From: Bacillota bacterium
Lineage (GTDB): Bacteria; Bacillota; Clostridia; Tissierellales; Sedimentibacteraceae
Length of the DNA stretch: 46,604 bases
Assembly (NCBI GenBank): GCA_023453025.1
Contig: JAEXUD010000032.1
Coordinates: forward strand, 1-46,604
Direction: 5' to 3'
Shown: positions 32,046 to 40,661 of the stretch, piece by piece
How the letters are laid out: each line of letters begins with the position of its first letter
Position numbering within the stretch: position 1 is the first letter of the stretch
Program-made: the position numbers and the translations under genes
The notes under the pieces: generated by a model
Told to the model about the DNA's origin: nothing
The model's input: the letters and a program-made list of their open reading frames with translations, nothing else
Databases searched by the model: none

Positions 32046-33085
32046 TGAAAAGAAAATTAATCCTGGCAATATCCATCTTAAGCTTAATCTTGGTTGCTTT
32101 AACAGGTTGTTCTTCCGAAAAGCAGCAAACCTTGAATGTCCTGAACTACGATATATATATTGACAAAAGCTTAATCAACGAATTTGAAATAAACAATAAT
32201 GTTAAAATAAAATATGACACCTACTCTACTCCGGAAGAAATGTATATAAAGGCAAAAGCGGGCGCATCAAATTATGATTTAATTATTTCAAGCGAGTACA
32301 TGATTGAACGCATGATTAATGAAGGAATGGTTAACAAATTGAATTTTGACAATATCCCAAATTATAAATATATAGATGAAGCCTTTAAAAATCAGCCTTA
32401 CGATCCAAACAACGAATACGCTGTTCCGTATTTCTGGGGAACTGTAGGTATTCTTTATAACAAAACAACCGTAGATGCATCTTCCGACAGCTGGGAAATG
32501 CTGTGGGACGAAAATCACAGCCAAAGAATTATAATGATGGATTCTCAAAGAGATGCATTTGCTGCAGCACTTAAATTATTGGGATATTCGTTAAATACTG
32601 TTGATGAAAAAGAGCTTGATGAAGCAAAAGCATTATTATTAGAACAAAGACCGCTTGTTATGGCTTATATAACAGACGGCGCACCTGACATAATGATCAA
32701 TGAGGAAGCGGATATGGCATTGGTTTGGTCAGGAGAAGCTGTTTCAGCAATGTCTGAAAATGAAAATCTTGACTTCGTAATTCCAAAGGAAGGAAGCAAT
32801 ATCTGGATAGATGCAATGTTTGTCCCATCTTCAACTAAAAATCAGGAATTGGCCGAAAAGTTTATAGACTTCTTATGTACAACTGATGCTACATTGAGAA
32901 ATATCGATGAAGTATGGTATTCAACAGTTCATACTGAAGCTATTAAACAGGTTGATGAGGAATTATTAGAAAATCCTGCTTTCAACATACCACAAGAGGA
33001 CATAGATAAAATGGAAATGTTCAGAGACCCACAGGAATTTATAGAACTATACACCGAAAGATGGACTGAAATAATGGCTGAATAA
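32045..33085 (+). CDS. potD: Spermidine/putrescine-binding lipoprotein PotD
   Basis: A 346-residue extracellular binding protein with lipobox LTGCS (Cys22). The family pattern is clear: LNVLNYDIYIDKSLINEFE at the start of the mature part, YDLIISSEYMIERM, VPYFWGTVGILYNK, and the C-terminal LEKFIDF-like AEKFIDFLCTTDA. Ligand choice between putrescine and spermidine cannot be read by eye. Confidence 0.92.
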   Translation: MKRKLILAISILSLILVALTGCSSEKQQTLNVLNYDIYIDKSLINEFEINNNVKIKYDTYSTPEEMYIKAKAGASNYDLIISSEYMIERMINEGMVNKLNFDNIPNYKYIDEAFKNQPYDPNNEYAVPYFWGTVGILYNKTTVDASSDSWEMLWDENHSQRIIMMDSQRDAFAAALKLLGYSLNTVDEKELDEAKALLLEQRPLVMAYITDGAPDIMINEEADMALVWSGEAVSAMSENENLDFVIPKEGSNIWIDAMFVPSSTKNQELAEKFIDFLCTTDATLRNIDEVWYSTVHTEAIKQVDEELLENPAFNIPQEDIDKMEMFRDPQEFIELYTERWTEIMAE

Positions 33086-33102
33086 AAACAATCAGAAAAA
33101 TA

Positions 33103-33162
33103 GACTCCTTCTTAGTTTATTTACAAATTTAAAATTTGTATCTTTTCAAAGAAGGAGTCGTT
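33103..33162. terminator. Bidirectional terminator between potD and the dicarboxylate operon
   Basis: GACTCCTTCTT and AAGAAGGAGTC pair across a 38-base loop that itself contains a small AAATTT hairpin. GTTTTATT follows on the plus strand and TATTTTTC on the minus strand. It lies at the convergence of potABCD and the minus-strand dctPQM operon. Confidence 0.8.
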
Positions 33163-33306
33163 TTATTCCCACATATTCAAAACTTTATTACACGCTCGTT
33201 TTTTCCAAAGATGCAATCGCATTTGGATTTATTCCTCCCCCATATATCCTAAGGCTCTAATAAGTGTTCTCATTCTCTATTCTTCATTAATTTCTCTGTT
33301 AACCCT

Positions 33307-34587
33307 TTAATAAAATAGATTTGGTAAAAACATTACTATATCCGGCAATAATGTAATTAATATTAGCCCCATCATTAGTAGCATAACAGGTACTATAACA
33401 ACAGGTATTAATTTCTTTAAAGGAACATCACAAATCCTTGCAGAAACATACAGTGTCAATGCAACAGGCGGGGTGACCAAACCAATAGCAAGATTAGCTA
33501 CCATTAAAGCGCCAAAGTATACAGGGTCAATGTTAAAGCTTATAGCTACAGGAAGAAGCAATGGAGCAAACAATATTAATGCAGGAGATGGATCCATAAG
33601 CATTCCGGCCAATAATATTATTACGTTTGATATCATTAAAAACATTAATGGACTATGTACATTTGACAGCATAACCTTAGATATCATTTGTGGTATTTGC
33701 TCTCTTGTTAAAACCCATCCAAACATTACAACACCACCTACAACAAACATAATTGTGGAAGAAGTTACTGCGCTGTTAAGAAAAATTTTAGGAAGATCCT
33801 TTAGCTTTAAAGTTTTATAAATAAATAAACCAACAATCAATGCCCATATGACTGCTACAACCGCAGCTTCTGTTGGTGTGAAACGCCCTGAATAAATTCC
33901 GCCAATAATAATAACAGGTGTTAAAAGCGCCCAGAAGGCATCTTTAAAGCTTGTTAAAACCTTTTTAAAATCAAACTTTTGTATACTGCCATAATTATAT
34001 TTCTTTGATATAAAATACCCGTAGCAAATGATAATTGCTCCAAATAATATACCTGGTGCAATACCTGATAAAAGCAGTTGCCCAATAGATGTATTAGTAG
34101 TTGCACCATATACTACCATAGGAATACTTGGTGGAATTAAAATTCCAAGTGGTCCTGCTAATGCTATGATGGCAGCAATAAAGGTTTTATCATATCCATG
34201 CTCTTCGACCTCCGGAGATATAACAGCACCTATTGCTGACGCAGTCGCTGCGCCAGAACCAGATACAGCGCCAAACATCATACATGAAACTGTAGTGACT
34301 GTTGATAATCCTCCTTTAAAAGAACCTGCTATACTATTTGCTAAATTTACCAATGCTTTAGATGCCTTTCCATTATATAGCAAATCACCTGACAGAACAA
34401 AAAGAGGAATGGCTAACATTGTAAAATTATTTAGCCCTGAAAATATTCTTGAAGCAGTAATATTAATTAACGATATATTTCCTGTTAATATTAAATAAAA
34501 CACGGAAGACAAGCTTAAACAAATTGATATTGGCACATTTATAAATAATAATAAAAAAAATGATAAAACAAACAGTAATATAATCAA
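33307..34587 (-). CDS. dctM: TRAP transporter large membrane subunit DctM (second system)
   Basis: A 426-residue DctM protein with about twelve membrane segments and the family stretches GSGAATASAIGAVISPE, ILIPPSIPMVVYG and LVTPPVALTLYVSARI. It overlaps dctQ by four bases (ATGA). It is the last clear gene of the dicarboxylate operon. It is clearly diverged from the first system's DctM at 2858-4141, so the two transporters probably have different substrates. Confidence 0.93.
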   Translation of the reverse strand: MIILLFVLSFFLLLFINVPISICLSLSSVFYLILTGNISLINITASRIFSGLNNFTMLAIPLFVLSGDLLYNGKASKALVNLANSIAGSFKGGLSTVTTVSCMMFGAVSGSGAATASAIGAVISPEVEEHGYDKTFIAAIIALAGPLGILIPPSIPMVVYGATTNTSIGQLLLSGIAPGILFGAIIICYGYFISKKYNYGSIQKFDFKKVLTSFKDAFWALLTPVIIIGGIYSGRFTPTEAAVVAVIWALIVGLFIYKTLKLKDLPKIFLNSAVTSSTIMFVVGGVVMFGWVLTREQIPQMISKVMLSNVHSPLMFLMISNVIILLAGMLMDPSPALILFAPLLLPVAISFNIDPVYFGALMVANLAIGLVTPPVALTLYVSARICDVPLKKLIPVVIVPVMLLMMGLILITLLPDIVMFLPNLFY

Positions 34588-35075
34588 TTGTCAAACACCT
34601 CCCTGATATGCATAATTTTATAAACTAATTCTTCTATGCTTATTAGACATAATATAAATCCTGCTATTGGAATAGCTGCATAAACTAAAGTCATTGGGAA
34701 GCTGCCAAAACTCGCAGTTACACCTATGCTTGAAATGGTATAATCAATTCCTGTAATAAAGAGTATTATTGAAAAAATCAAAATTGTTATTTCGGATAAA
34801 ACTCCTACAATTACTTTAGCTTTATCATTTAAACCATCTACCAAAGCATCAACCGATAAATGCAATTTTACCTTAGATGCCTTAACCGCACCAAAAAGAG
34901 AAACCCAGACAAAATTATACCTGCCCATTTCTTCAGTCCAAGCAGCCGGGAGATGAAGTATAAATCTGTTTAAGACCTGGAAGCTTATCATTATGCACAA
35001 TGATATGATTAAAACAGTAATTAAACGATCTATTGCTTTCATAATAATATTGTTAAAATTAGACAATACCTTCAA
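34584..35075 (-). CDS. dctQ: TRAP transporter small membrane subunit DctQ (second system)
   Basis: A 163-residue protein with four membrane segments and the family motif LPAAWTEEMGRYNFVWVSLF near 39-58. It starts after AAGGAGGT-like sequence and is separated from dctP by 133 bases that hold a stem-loop, as in the first TRAP operon. Confidence 0.9.
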   Translation of the reverse strand: MKVLSNFNNIIMKAIDRLITVLIISLCIMISFQVLNRFILHLPAAWTEEMGRYNFVWVSLFGAVKASKVKLHLSVDALVDGLNDKAKVIVGVLSEITILIFSIILFITGIDYTISSIGVTASFGSFPMTLVYAAIPIAGFILCLISIEELVYKIMHIREVFDN

Positions 35076-35171
35076 GATGTTACCTCCTTATAATTAATAA
35101 ACCTAATTGAAATCTAATTTTTTTTAAAATTCTATTTATAAAAACACCTTGTACTATTACAATTTTATTAA

Positions 35172-35203
35172 CAGGCTGCGGCAATATTTTTTGACGCAGC
35201 CTG
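35172..35203 (-). terminator. Stem-loop between dctP and dctQ of the second TRAP system
   Basis: CAGGCTGCG and CGCAGCCTG form a perfect 9-bp GC-rich stem with a 14-base loop, right after the dctP stop. On the minus strand it is followed by TTAATAAAATT, a weak T tract. It occupies the same place as the stem-loop at 4691-4716 and probably raises dctP over dctQM expression. Confidence 0.65.
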
Positions 35204-35208
35204 TTTCA

Positions 35209-36222
35209 TTATTTTGCAGATTTTATTTTATTAACCATTTCTGCCCATTGTGGATATTTATCATAAACAGGTGCAGAAGCGTCAATCCAAGCCTGTTTAT
35301 CTGGTACTGTATAAATCATACCACTATCTATTAAGTATTGTTTATCTTCACTGTCTGCTCTTTCCGCATCTTCTCTTTGCCATACAGCCGCTTCATGTGC
35401 TGCCTCAAGGAAAATCTTTTGATCTTCAGGTGACAAAGAATTAAACGTATCATTACTCATCATTAGCGGTTCAAGTAAAAAGTTAATATTATTTTCGCAA
35501 GTATACTTTGCCACTTCCTCATGTTTGCTCTTTCTGACATTTATTGGTCCTTGTATTTCAGCATCAATAGCCTTTAACTGCAATGCAGAATAAATTTCAC
35601 TAAACGCCAACGGTGTTACCACAGCACCTAATAACTCACCTGTCGCTGTAAATACTGCTGAAGATTGAACTCTAAGCTTTACACCCTTTAAATCTTCCGG
35701 CGTATCTATCAGCTTGGTGGAAACAATATTATAAAGTCCATTATTGAAATTTGTGAGCACCTTAATTCCCTTTTCTTCTACCCCTTTAAATAACTCGTCC
35801 CCTATTTCACCGTCAACTACTGAATATACTTGCTTCCAATTATCAAATATAAACGGAAGTGAAATTACTCCCAAATCAGGATCATAACTTTCTAAAACCC
35901 CTTGCCATGCTAAACAAAATTCAAGTTGATTTGCTGATACCATCTCAGCCAGCTCTGCCTGTTTTCCTAGTTGTGAATTCGGATATACAATTATTTCATA
36001 TCTACCATTTGACTTTTCATTAACAAGGTCTGCAAATTTTAGCGAACCTAAATGATAGGGATGGTCTTCTGGCATTTCGTGCCCTAATCTAAAAGTAATC
36101 TTCTTTTCTTTTCCCGATTCAGAATCCCCTGAAGCCTTTGATGGTGATGAAGCACACCCGCTTAGCAATAAAGTAACACTTAATAACAACGCGATGAATC
36201 TTGTAATTTTTTTAGTGTACAT
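35209..36222 (-). CDS. dctP: TRAP transporter substrate-binding lipoprotein DctP (second system)
   Basis: A 337-residue binding protein with lipobox LLSGCAS (Cys23). DctP landmarks are GHEMPEDHPYHLGSLKFADL, YEIIVYPNSQLGKQAE, and GVKLRVQSSA, whose Arg matches the conserved carboxylate-binding Arg. Its place behind malic enzyme and fumarase genes points to a C4-dicarboxylate such as malate, fumarate or tartrate as ligand (inference). The 115 bases before its start carry no strong terminator. Confidence 0.9.
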   Translation of the reverse strand: MYTKKITRFIALLLSVTLLLSGCASSPSKASGDSESGKEKKITFRLGHEMPEDHPYHLGSLKFADLVNEKSNGRYEIIVYPNSQLGKQAELAEMVSANQLEFCLAWQGVLESYDPDLGVISLPFIFDNWKQVYSVVDGEIGDELFKGVEEKGIKVLTNFNNGLYNIVSTKLIDTPEDLKGVKLRVQSSAVFTATGELLGAVVTPLAFSEIYSALQLKAIDAEIQGPINVRKSKHEEVAKYTCENNINFLLEPLMMSNDTFNSLSPEDQKIFLEAAHEAAVWQREDAERADSEDKQYLIDSGMIYTVPDKQAWIDASAPVYDKYPQWAEMVNKIKSAK

Positions 36223-36337
36223 TTTAGTCTCTCCTTTAGTTTTTATAAATTATATCTTTTATTAAGCCTATATTTTATCATAAAGTAATTCACTATAATT
36301 CAAAGTATAAGCCTAATATTAAGGTATCGTATTTAAA

Positions 36338-37723
36338 TCATTTTTCTAATTTTATTGGAGCAACCATATCTTCAGGTTTTACAATTTTATCAAACTCTTC
36401 TTCAGTCAATAAACCCAATTCGATTGCTGATTCTTTTAATGTAGTTCCCTCTGCATTTGCTTTTTTTGCTATCTTGGCAGCGTTATCATATCCAATATAT
36501 GGATTCAATGCAGTTACTAACATTAATGAATTTTTCAAATTATATTCAATTTTTTGTTTATTGGGGGTTATTCCCACGCAACAATTGAAATTGAATGAAT
36601 TGATAGAATCTGTAAGTAATTCAACTGATTTTAAAAAGTTATAAATCAATACAGGCATGAAAACATTCAACTGAAAATTTCCTTGTGATGCTGCAAACCC
36701 TACAGCCATGTCATTGCCAAACACCTGACATACAACCATGGTCAAGGCTTCAGCTTGCGTTGGATTTACTTTGCCCGGCATAATAGAACTGCCCGGTTCA
36801 TTTTCCGGAATATTAATCTCCCCAATACCACATCTGGGACCACTGGCCAGCCATCTGACATCATTAGCTATCTTCATTAAATCAGCCGCCAATGCTTTTA
36901 AAGCTCCATGCGTAAAAACTAACTCATCTTTAGATGTTAAGGCTTGAAATTTGTTTTTAGCTGTTACAAACGTTTTACCTGAAATTATACTAATTTCATC
37001 AGCAACCATATTCGCAAAATCCGGATGAGCATTAAGTCCGGTTCCCACAGCAGTTCCTCCAAGTGCTAACTCTTTAACTTCCTCAATTGATTTTAATATC
37101 ATCCCTTCTGACTTCTCAATCATTCTATACCATCCACTAATCTCTTGTCCCAATGTTAGTGGAGTTGCATCCTGAAGATGTGTTCTGCCTGTTTTTATTA
37201 CATCCTTATTTTCAGCAATTAATTTTTCAAATGTATTTTTTAATCCCTCGATTGCAGGTATTAACTTGTCTTCTATAGCTATTACCGCTGATATATGCAT
37301 TGCTGTAGGAAATGTATCATTTGAACTTTGAGATTTATTAACATGATCATTTGGATGAATTAGTTTTTCACCTAATATTTCATTGCCTCGATTTGCAATT
37401 ACCTCGTTAACATTCATATTAGATTGTGTACCGCTTCCTGTTTGCCAAACAGCCAATGGAAAATGTTCGTCTAATTTACCTTCTAATATTTCATCAGACA
37501 CCTTTGAAATAACTTCTGTCCTTTTATTATCAATTAATCCTAATTTATTATTAGTTATAACCGCTGCCTTTTTCAGAATAGCAAATGCTTTAATTATTTC
37601 CAAAGGCATCTTTTCTTTACTTATTTTAAAATTACCAAAACTCCTTTGTGTTTGAGCACCCCAATATTTATTGACAGGAACTTTTATTTCTCCCATGGTA
37701 TCCTTTTCAATTCTATAATCCAT
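36338..37723 (-). CDS. fumC: Fumarate hydratase, class II
   Basis: A 461-residue iron-independent fumarase that interconverts fumarate and malate. It has TGSGTQSNMNVNEV near 96-109, THLQDATPLTLGQEISG near 181-197 and the superfamily signature GSSIMPGKVNP at 311-321. Length is standard. It lies 11 bases after the class I beta-subunit gene, so both fumarase types are in one operon. The superfamily also includes aspartase, but the sequence pattern follows FumC. Confidence 0.93.
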   Translation of the reverse strand: MDYRIEKDTMGEIKVPVNKYWGAQTQRSFGNFKISKEKMPLEIIKAFAILKKAAVITNNKLGLIDNKRTEVISKVSDEILEGKLDEHFPLAVWQTGSGTQSNMNVNEVIANRGNEILGEKLIHPNDHVNKSQSSNDTFPTAMHISAVIAIEDKLIPAIEGLKNTFEKLIAENKDVIKTGRTHLQDATPLTLGQEISGWYRMIEKSEGMILKSIEEVKELALGGTAVGTGLNAHPDFANMVADEISIISGKTFVTAKNKFQALTSKDELVFTHGALKALAADLMKIANDVRWLASGPRCGIGEINIPENEPGSSIMPGKVNPTQAEALTMVVCQVFGNDMAVGFAASQGNFQLNVFMPVLIYNFLKSVELLTDSINSFNFNCCVGITPNKQKIEYNLKNSLMLVTALNPYIGYDNAAKIAKKANAEGTTLKESAIELGLLTEEEFDKIVKPEDMVAPIKLEK

Positions 37724-37734
37724 AATTCTACCTC

Positions 37735-38319
37735 CTATAAATATCTATCATTTATTTTTCTTGTCGCTTCTTCCTTTAGTTCTTTGTATATACTTTTATT
37801 ATGAGTATCCATACCAACAACAAGAGGTCCGAATTTCTCAGCATTTAATACCCATAATGCTTCCGGCATTGCCATATCAAGCCACTGAACTCCGTCTATC
37901 GACTTTATTCCTTGTGCCAATTTCACAGCACAGCCCGGTGCAGCCTGTAAATATACATATCCATATTTATTACAAGCCTTTAACGTTCCTTCAACCATTC
38001 CTCCTTTCCCTATTACTGCCTTTATACCAAGCTCACCAACCATTTCAGCATATGGTTCCATGCGTATACTTGTAGTAGGACCAATAACTATTAAATCCCA
38101 TCCTTTTTCAGTTTCCATTGCCACCGGACCTGCATGAAAAATGGCTGCTCCATTAAAATCAACAGGTAGCTCAGCTCCTATGTCAAGATATTCTTTAATT
38201 CTGAGATGCCCCATATCCCTGGATGTATAGATTTTTCCCTTTAAATAGATAACATCTCCGACTTTTAATTGTCGCACATCCTCTTCTTTTAATGGTATAT
38301 TTAGAATTTTATCACTCAC
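37735..38319 (-). CDS. Class I fumarase / L-tartrate dehydratase, beta (C-terminal) subunit
   Basis: A 194-residue beta subunit. It begins with GTG at 38319, nine bases after GGAGGAG. It contains LKVGDVIYLKGKIYTSRDMGH, the GAAIFHAGP segment, GPTTSIRMEPY and GKGGM, all typical of the C-terminal domain of [4Fe-4S] hydro-lyases of the FumA/TtdB type. It pairs with the alpha subunit encoded 12 bases upstream. Fumarase, tartrate dehydratase and mesaconase share this fold, so the substrate is open. Confidence 0.9.
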   Translation of the reverse strand: MSDKILNIPLKEEDVRQLKVGDVIYLKGKIYTSRDMGHLRIKEYLDIGAELPVDFNGAAIFHAGPVAMETEKGWDLIVIGPTTSIRMEPYAEMVGELGIKAVIGKGGMVEGTLKACNKYGYVYLQAAPGCAVKLAQGIKSIDGVQWLDMAMPEALWVLNAEKFGPLVVGMDTHNKSIYKELKEEATRKINDRYL

Positions 38320-38331
38320 TTTTAACTCCTC

Positions 38332-39213
38332 CTAAAAAATTATTTCTTTCCTGCCATCAGAGTAAATCCTTACTCCCGCTCTACGTGTTACCCAACAATG
38401 AAAGTTAATAGCTACAGGAGCTATCGCTGTATGAGTATGTTTTCCACCAATCTTTACCGCAAGTGCCACCGTATCTCCACCAGTTCCGGCTGCTCCAAGA
38501 CCAAGAGAATTAATCTCTTTTAACAGTTCTTTTTCAAGACTATTATATAATTCATCCGGGTTTTCATCATTCCATAATCTGGTGCTTATAGCTTTTCTGC
38601 TTAGCTTGCTGGCTACATCCATCTGACCACCTAATCCAATGCCGATTCCAAACGGCGGGCAAGGTTTTCCGCCTGCGTTTACTACAGTTTCTAAAATAAA
38701 CCTTTTCAAACCATCATAATTATTTCCCAACTGTGCTACTGTGAATATTTTCATGGCATTTCCAAGTTCAGCGCCGCAACCCTTAAAGCTAATTATCATC
38801 TCCAAATAATCATTATCCGGCACATACTCAAATTCAATATTCGGAACACCTTCCCCTGTATTGTTTCCCGAATTTTTTCTTGTCAGCGGATGAACCATAC
38901 TTGGTCTAAGCAAACCCTTAGTTGTAGCTTCTACTAATGCTTCTTGAAACATTTCACGAATATTTCCAAGCACGGTTTCATCACCATACGTAATATATAT
39001 TGTTGGATATCCAGGTGACTGGCACACAGGTTTTACTTGTTCGCTAGCTAAATTTGAATTTTCTATCATAGCGCTAAGCATACTTTTTGCAGTTTCATTG
39101 CTTTCCTTATCTAGTGCTTCTTTTAATAATATCTTTGTGTCATATGAAATATTAGTTGCTGCACGATTAACTAAATTAAATACTTCTTCTCGAAGCCTTG
39201 TTTGATCTATCAT
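38332..39213 (-). CDS. Class I fumarase / L-tartrate dehydratase, alpha (N-terminal, Fe-S) subunit
   Basis: A 293-residue alpha subunit carrying the catalytic [4Fe-4S] cluster. Its three expected cysteines lie in KPVCQSPGYPTIYI, SFKGCGAELGNAMKIF and GGKPCPPFGIGIGLGG. It starts after AAGGAG and follows the MmgE/PrpD gene by 50 bases. Because a class II fumarase is encoded in the same operon, this pair may act on tartrate, mesaconate or citramalate rather than duplicate fumarase (inference). Confidence 0.92.
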   Translation of the reverse strand: MIDQTRLREEVFNLVNRAATNISYDTKILLKEALDKESNETAKSMLSAMIENSNLASEQVKPVCQSPGYPTIYITYGDETVLGNIREMFQEALVEATTKGLLRPSMVHPLTRKNSGNNTGEGVPNIEFEYVPDNDYLEMIISFKGCGAELGNAMKIFTVAQLGNNYDGLKRFILETVVNAGGKPCPPFGIGIGLGGQMDVASKLSRKAISTRLWNDENPDELYNSLEKELLKEINSLGLGAAGTGGDTVALAVKIGGKHTHTAIAPVAINFHCWVTRRAGVRIYSDGRKEIIF

Positions 39214-39263
39214 ATATTTTACTCCTTAAATAAATTTTGCGTTTTTTATTATCACCGTGTAAT

Positions 39264-40628
39264 TTAAGATATCCGTAATCTCCTAAACAAGTCATTAATA
39301 TCCTTAAACTCTTCTAATTCATGAATCATACTTATAAAATTTTCTACCTCTGACTCTGATAAATAAGGTGATACAAGCATTCTGAATTTATTTTCTGTCA
39401 TTTTCCAATCAAATGGGTTATTTGCATCTCCAAGCGGATATTCTATTCGTTCCTTTAAAACTCTTCCGTCTGTAGTTTCAATTTCCAAATCATGAATCCA
39501 CTTTTCCGGATTTTTAATAAACTCATCATTTATATCTTTATCCTCATATACTTTGATTTTTTTCATAGTATCTTGCACAAGAGGATTTACAATTTTTTCT
39601 TCGGTAAATATATTCTCTAACAAATTACCATATACTAAGCAAGCAGCAATACAATATTGTAAACTAAATTTATGAGCATACACTGTCTGAGGATTTGCAT
39701 TATCAGTTATATTCAATGCTGTTTTGTAAGTTCTGTCTATAATGGTCTTTACTGTATCTGCTTTTATTCCATGCTTTTTAACCATTTCTTCTATTGCATA
39801 ATTAGCAGAGTGGGTATGCCTGCAACATGCATACGGTTTGAATGATGTCTCCATTATTTTATATGGTCTGGCATAATCTGATGTCAATTTATCCAATTTA
39901 TATTCAGAAGCTACGGCCTTTATCAAGCCCTTATTACCCTCTAGAATATGTGAGGCCCCTGTAAATCCAAGCGAAGCTAATTCCGCAGATAAAATTCCAT
40001 TCATAGAAGCTTTACCTACATGCAGTGTTTTTGTCATCGCACCATCGTTTGCGAATTCCCATAAACCGGCCGCTTGGCTTCCTGCGCTGCCAAAACAATG
40101 ATTCATTTCATCTTCATTTAAATTCATCAGATTTCCGGCAGCTGCCGCTGACGAAAAGTTTCCGGCAATAGATGTTGTATGCCAATACCAATAAGATGAA
40201 GGGTTTATGGCTTCTCCTATTCTTTCTGCTACATCATAGCCGGCAACTATTGCGGCAATAATATCTTTTCCGCCTTTCTGCTGATGCTCTCCCATAGCAA
40301 AAGCAGTAGGTATCGTAACGACACCAGGATGAATTATAGATGAATTATGTAAGTCATCCATATCTAATGCATGTCCAAATGCAGCATTAATGCATGCCGC
40401 ATATGGATAATTAGTTTTTGGGAATCCCGGCCTCAAAATAGTTGCTTCGTACTTTGAAGTTATTTTGTCATTTAATTTTCCCCATATTAAGCTAGGTTGT
40501 TTATCGCATCCTGCTATAGCGACTCCTATGAAATCCATGATACATTTCTTTGTAATATCAACTGTATCATAGTTTAAATCTTTATATTTGATTTCGGAAG
40601 CAAACTTTGCTAAACGCTTGCTATACAT
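39264..40628 (-). CDS. MmgE/PrpD family protein
   Basis: A 454-residue member of the 2-methylcitrate dehydratase / cis-aconitate decarboxylase / iminodisuccinate epimerase superfamily. Recognisable are DFIGVAIAGCDKQPS, NAAFGHALDMDDLHNSSIIHPG near 95-116, VAGYDVAERIGEAI and MKTSFKPYACCRHTHS-like ETSFKPYACCRHTHSANYAI near 270. ATG at 40628 is chosen because AAAGGAGG precedes it by seven bases. It lies between malic enzyme and the class I hydro-lyase genes, so it probably feeds a C4 or C5 dicarboxylate into them. The superfamily is functionally diverse and the substrate is unknown. Confidence 0.87.
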   Translation of the reverse strand: MYSKRLAKFASEIKYKDLNYDTVDITKKCIMDFIGVAIAGCDKQPSLIWGKLNDKITSKYEATILRPGFPKTNYPYAACINAAFGHALDMDDLHNSSIIHPGVVTIPTAFAMGEHQQKGGKDIIAAIVAGYDVAERIGEAINPSSYWYWHTTSIAGNFSSAAAAGNLMNLNEDEMNHCFGSAGSQAAGLWEFANDGAMTKTLHVGKASMNGILSAELASLGFTGASHILEGNKGLIKAVASEYKLDKLTSDYARPYKIMETSFKPYACCRHTHSANYAIEEMVKKHGIKADTVKTIIDRTYKTALNITDNANPQTVYAHKFSLQYCIAACLVYGNLLENIFTEEKIVNPLVQDTMKKIKVYEDKDINDEFIKNPEKWIHDLEIETTDGRVLKERIEYPLGDANNPFDWKMTENKFRMLVSPYLSESEVENFISMIHELEEFKDINDLFRRLRIS

Positions 40629-40661
40629 CAAATTTCCTCCTTTACCCAAGCTAAATAATTA

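Noticed and set aside
33165..33306. Two very short minus-strand frames after dctM (14 and 19 codons; one begins MRTLIRALGYMGEE and the other follows GGGGGAGG)
   Set aside because: They overlap each other, have poor start spacing and no recognisable similarity. They may be remnants of a deleted gene but cannot be supported.
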